The notes under the pieces are model-generated. The model was not told where the DNA came from. It did no database searches and saw only the letters and a program-made list of their open reading frames with translations. Below, piece by piece: positions 47,101 to 47,500 of a stretch of 47,500 nt of DNA (position 1 is the stretch's first letter; every line of letters starts with the position of its first letter). The stretch comes from Glandiceps talaboti (taxonomy: Eukaryota; Hemichordata; Enteropneusta; Spengelidae), in NCBI RefSeq assembly GCF_964340395.1, contig NC_135565.1:7854242-7901741 (forward strand), given 5' to 3'. Both the position numbers and the translations under genes were made by a program.

Positions 47101-47500
47101 TAGATCGCATTCTGTATAGTGGCATGTGTAGTTCATTTCACTTAGACAAAATGTAGCAAGAAACTGTACTCATTCAATCTTGCTATCTTAAAGTGTAGCA
47201 TGTCCAGTTTCTTAATTAGTTTCTGTGTGGTTGTATCAAACAGAAAAGCTGAACTGACTCTAATCAACTATGTGTCTGATTTATGAATCTAACTTCATTT
47301 CTCCTACCTGCATTACTATCAACAAATCCATGACTAAGATGAATGAAGCAAGGAAGGCCCTGGACACTTCATTGGTTGGCAAGAAATCACGATTAACGTT
47401 ATCCCAGTTTATCCAATCAGTGGTGATAATCATAACAACAAGTAACGTCATAAGAATCCATACAACCCAAAACAGAATGATACGATTGTAACCACGGCCC
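44148..47500 (-). CDS. TMEM117: Transmembrane protein 117, C-terminal exons (5' partial)
   Basis: Minus-strand exons 47308-47500 (continuing beyond the window), 46525-46648 and 44148-44665 join in frame to 277 residues ending at TGA 44148-44150. Family-typical stretches are TDWINWDNVNRDFLP, EVSRAFLASFILVMDLLIVM, DWDFPHF, ITGKWFNYGIIFLVMILDLN, MWKNQIFY and YGQYIDNDG. Hydrophobic segments lie in the first exon (ILFWVVWILMTLLVVMII and ASFILVMDLLIVM), at the start of the last exon and near its end (FIPSLACFVVFGIFVWWYG). The tail is basic (RRKKKNKDK) and likely cytosolic. NAT and NRT are possible glycosylation sites in the loop between the last two membrane segments. TMEM117 is a plasma-membrane multi-pass protein linked to ER-stress-induced death in human cells; its biochemical role is unclear. 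The visible part is about half of the human 514-residue length. Confidence 0.92.
44923..45439 (+). repeat. 47-bp minisatellite, 11 tandem copies
   Basis: The unit ACAAAGCGACTACTCAAATT plus TTGACAATGTACAGACAGGG plus ACTTAGA repeats at exact 47-base steps from 44923 to 45439. Variants are few: GACAACTC in copy 6, CATGG for CAGGG and TTGGA for TTAGA in some. It lies in the TMEM117 intron between exons 46525-46648 and 44148-44665. Confidence 0.97.
45537..45612. mobile_element. TTAA MITE fragment, right end
   Basis: It ends CCACATGGCCACT followed by TTAA (45613-45616) and matches the right arm of the 10641 element. Only one arm remains. TMEM117 intron. Confidence 0.65.
46008..46353. mobile_element. 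TTAA-flanked foldback MITE, second full-length copy
   Basis: It starts AGTGGTCATATGGATGAGG after TTAA (46004-46007) and ends CCTCATCCATATGACCAC, arms in reverse complement around a TTGTTATTGTGTGTACAATT centre. Same length as the 10641 copy (346 bp). The right TTAA has decayed to AATAAT. TMEM117 intron. Confidence 0.8.
46991..47280. repeat. Inverted-repeat element
   Basis: The left arm (CAGAGTTGATAGTCAATTTC, GCAGCTTTTCTGTTTGATAC, AACCATGCAGAAACTAA) pairs with a right arm to 47280 (TTAGTTTCTGTGTGGTTGTA, TCAAACAGAAAAGCTGAACT, AATCAACTATG). The right part resembles 6520-6600. TMEM117 intron. Confidence 0.7.

Overview
The window is eukaryotic and animal-like. It is AT-rich, its genes are split into many short exons with GT-AG introns, and long microsatellites and small palindromic transposons fill introns and spacers. 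The gene families (MET/RON-type receptor kinase, TRIM-NHL protein, MED18, TMEM117, M16 protease of the C05D11.1 type) and a CR1/L2-like LINE tail suggest an invertebrate bilaterian. My guess is a deuterostome such as a lancelet or hemichordate; nothing here proves the species.

Layout. (1) 395-3260, plus strand: last five exons of a MET/RON-family receptor tyrosine kinase; the upstream part lies outside the window. (2) 3261-8210: spacer between two convergent genes, mostly non-coding. (3) 8211-32379, minus strand: a complete 22-exon gene for an M16 zinc metallopeptidase-like protein. I joined the exons by hand; all phases agree and give 1007 codons plus stop. (4) 21673-24084, plus strand: an intronless TRIM-NHL gene (803 aa) nested antisense in intron 9 of the protease gene. 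(5) 32380-32711: a 332-bp interval between the divergent start codons of the protease gene and MED18, likely a bidirectional promoter with an ETS-type site. (6) 32712-36819, plus strand: complete six-exon MED18 (218 aa). (7) 36820-44147: convergent spacer with microsatellites, a LINE 3' end and palindromic repeats. (8) 44148-47500, minus strand: last three exons of TMEM117; the gene continues past the right edge.

The genes do not form a pathway: a growth-factor receptor, a peptidase, a RING E3 ligase, a Mediator subunit and a membrane protein are simply neighbours. Two arrangements matter for regulation, the shared protease/MED18 promoter and the TRIM gene transcribed against its host.

The rest is mostly repeat biology: a TTAA-flanked foldback family with four copies, a near-perfect hairpin with a 7-8 bp target duplication, a 1.2-kb CpG-rich element with a TAATT duplication, a tRNA-derived SINE about 10 bp from a splice donor, tandem copies of an exon end with its donor, a duplicated partial exon, an 11-copy 47-bp minisatellite and several further inverted-repeat elements. 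I found no CRISPR array, rRNA, intact tRNA gene or clearly new multi-gene system.
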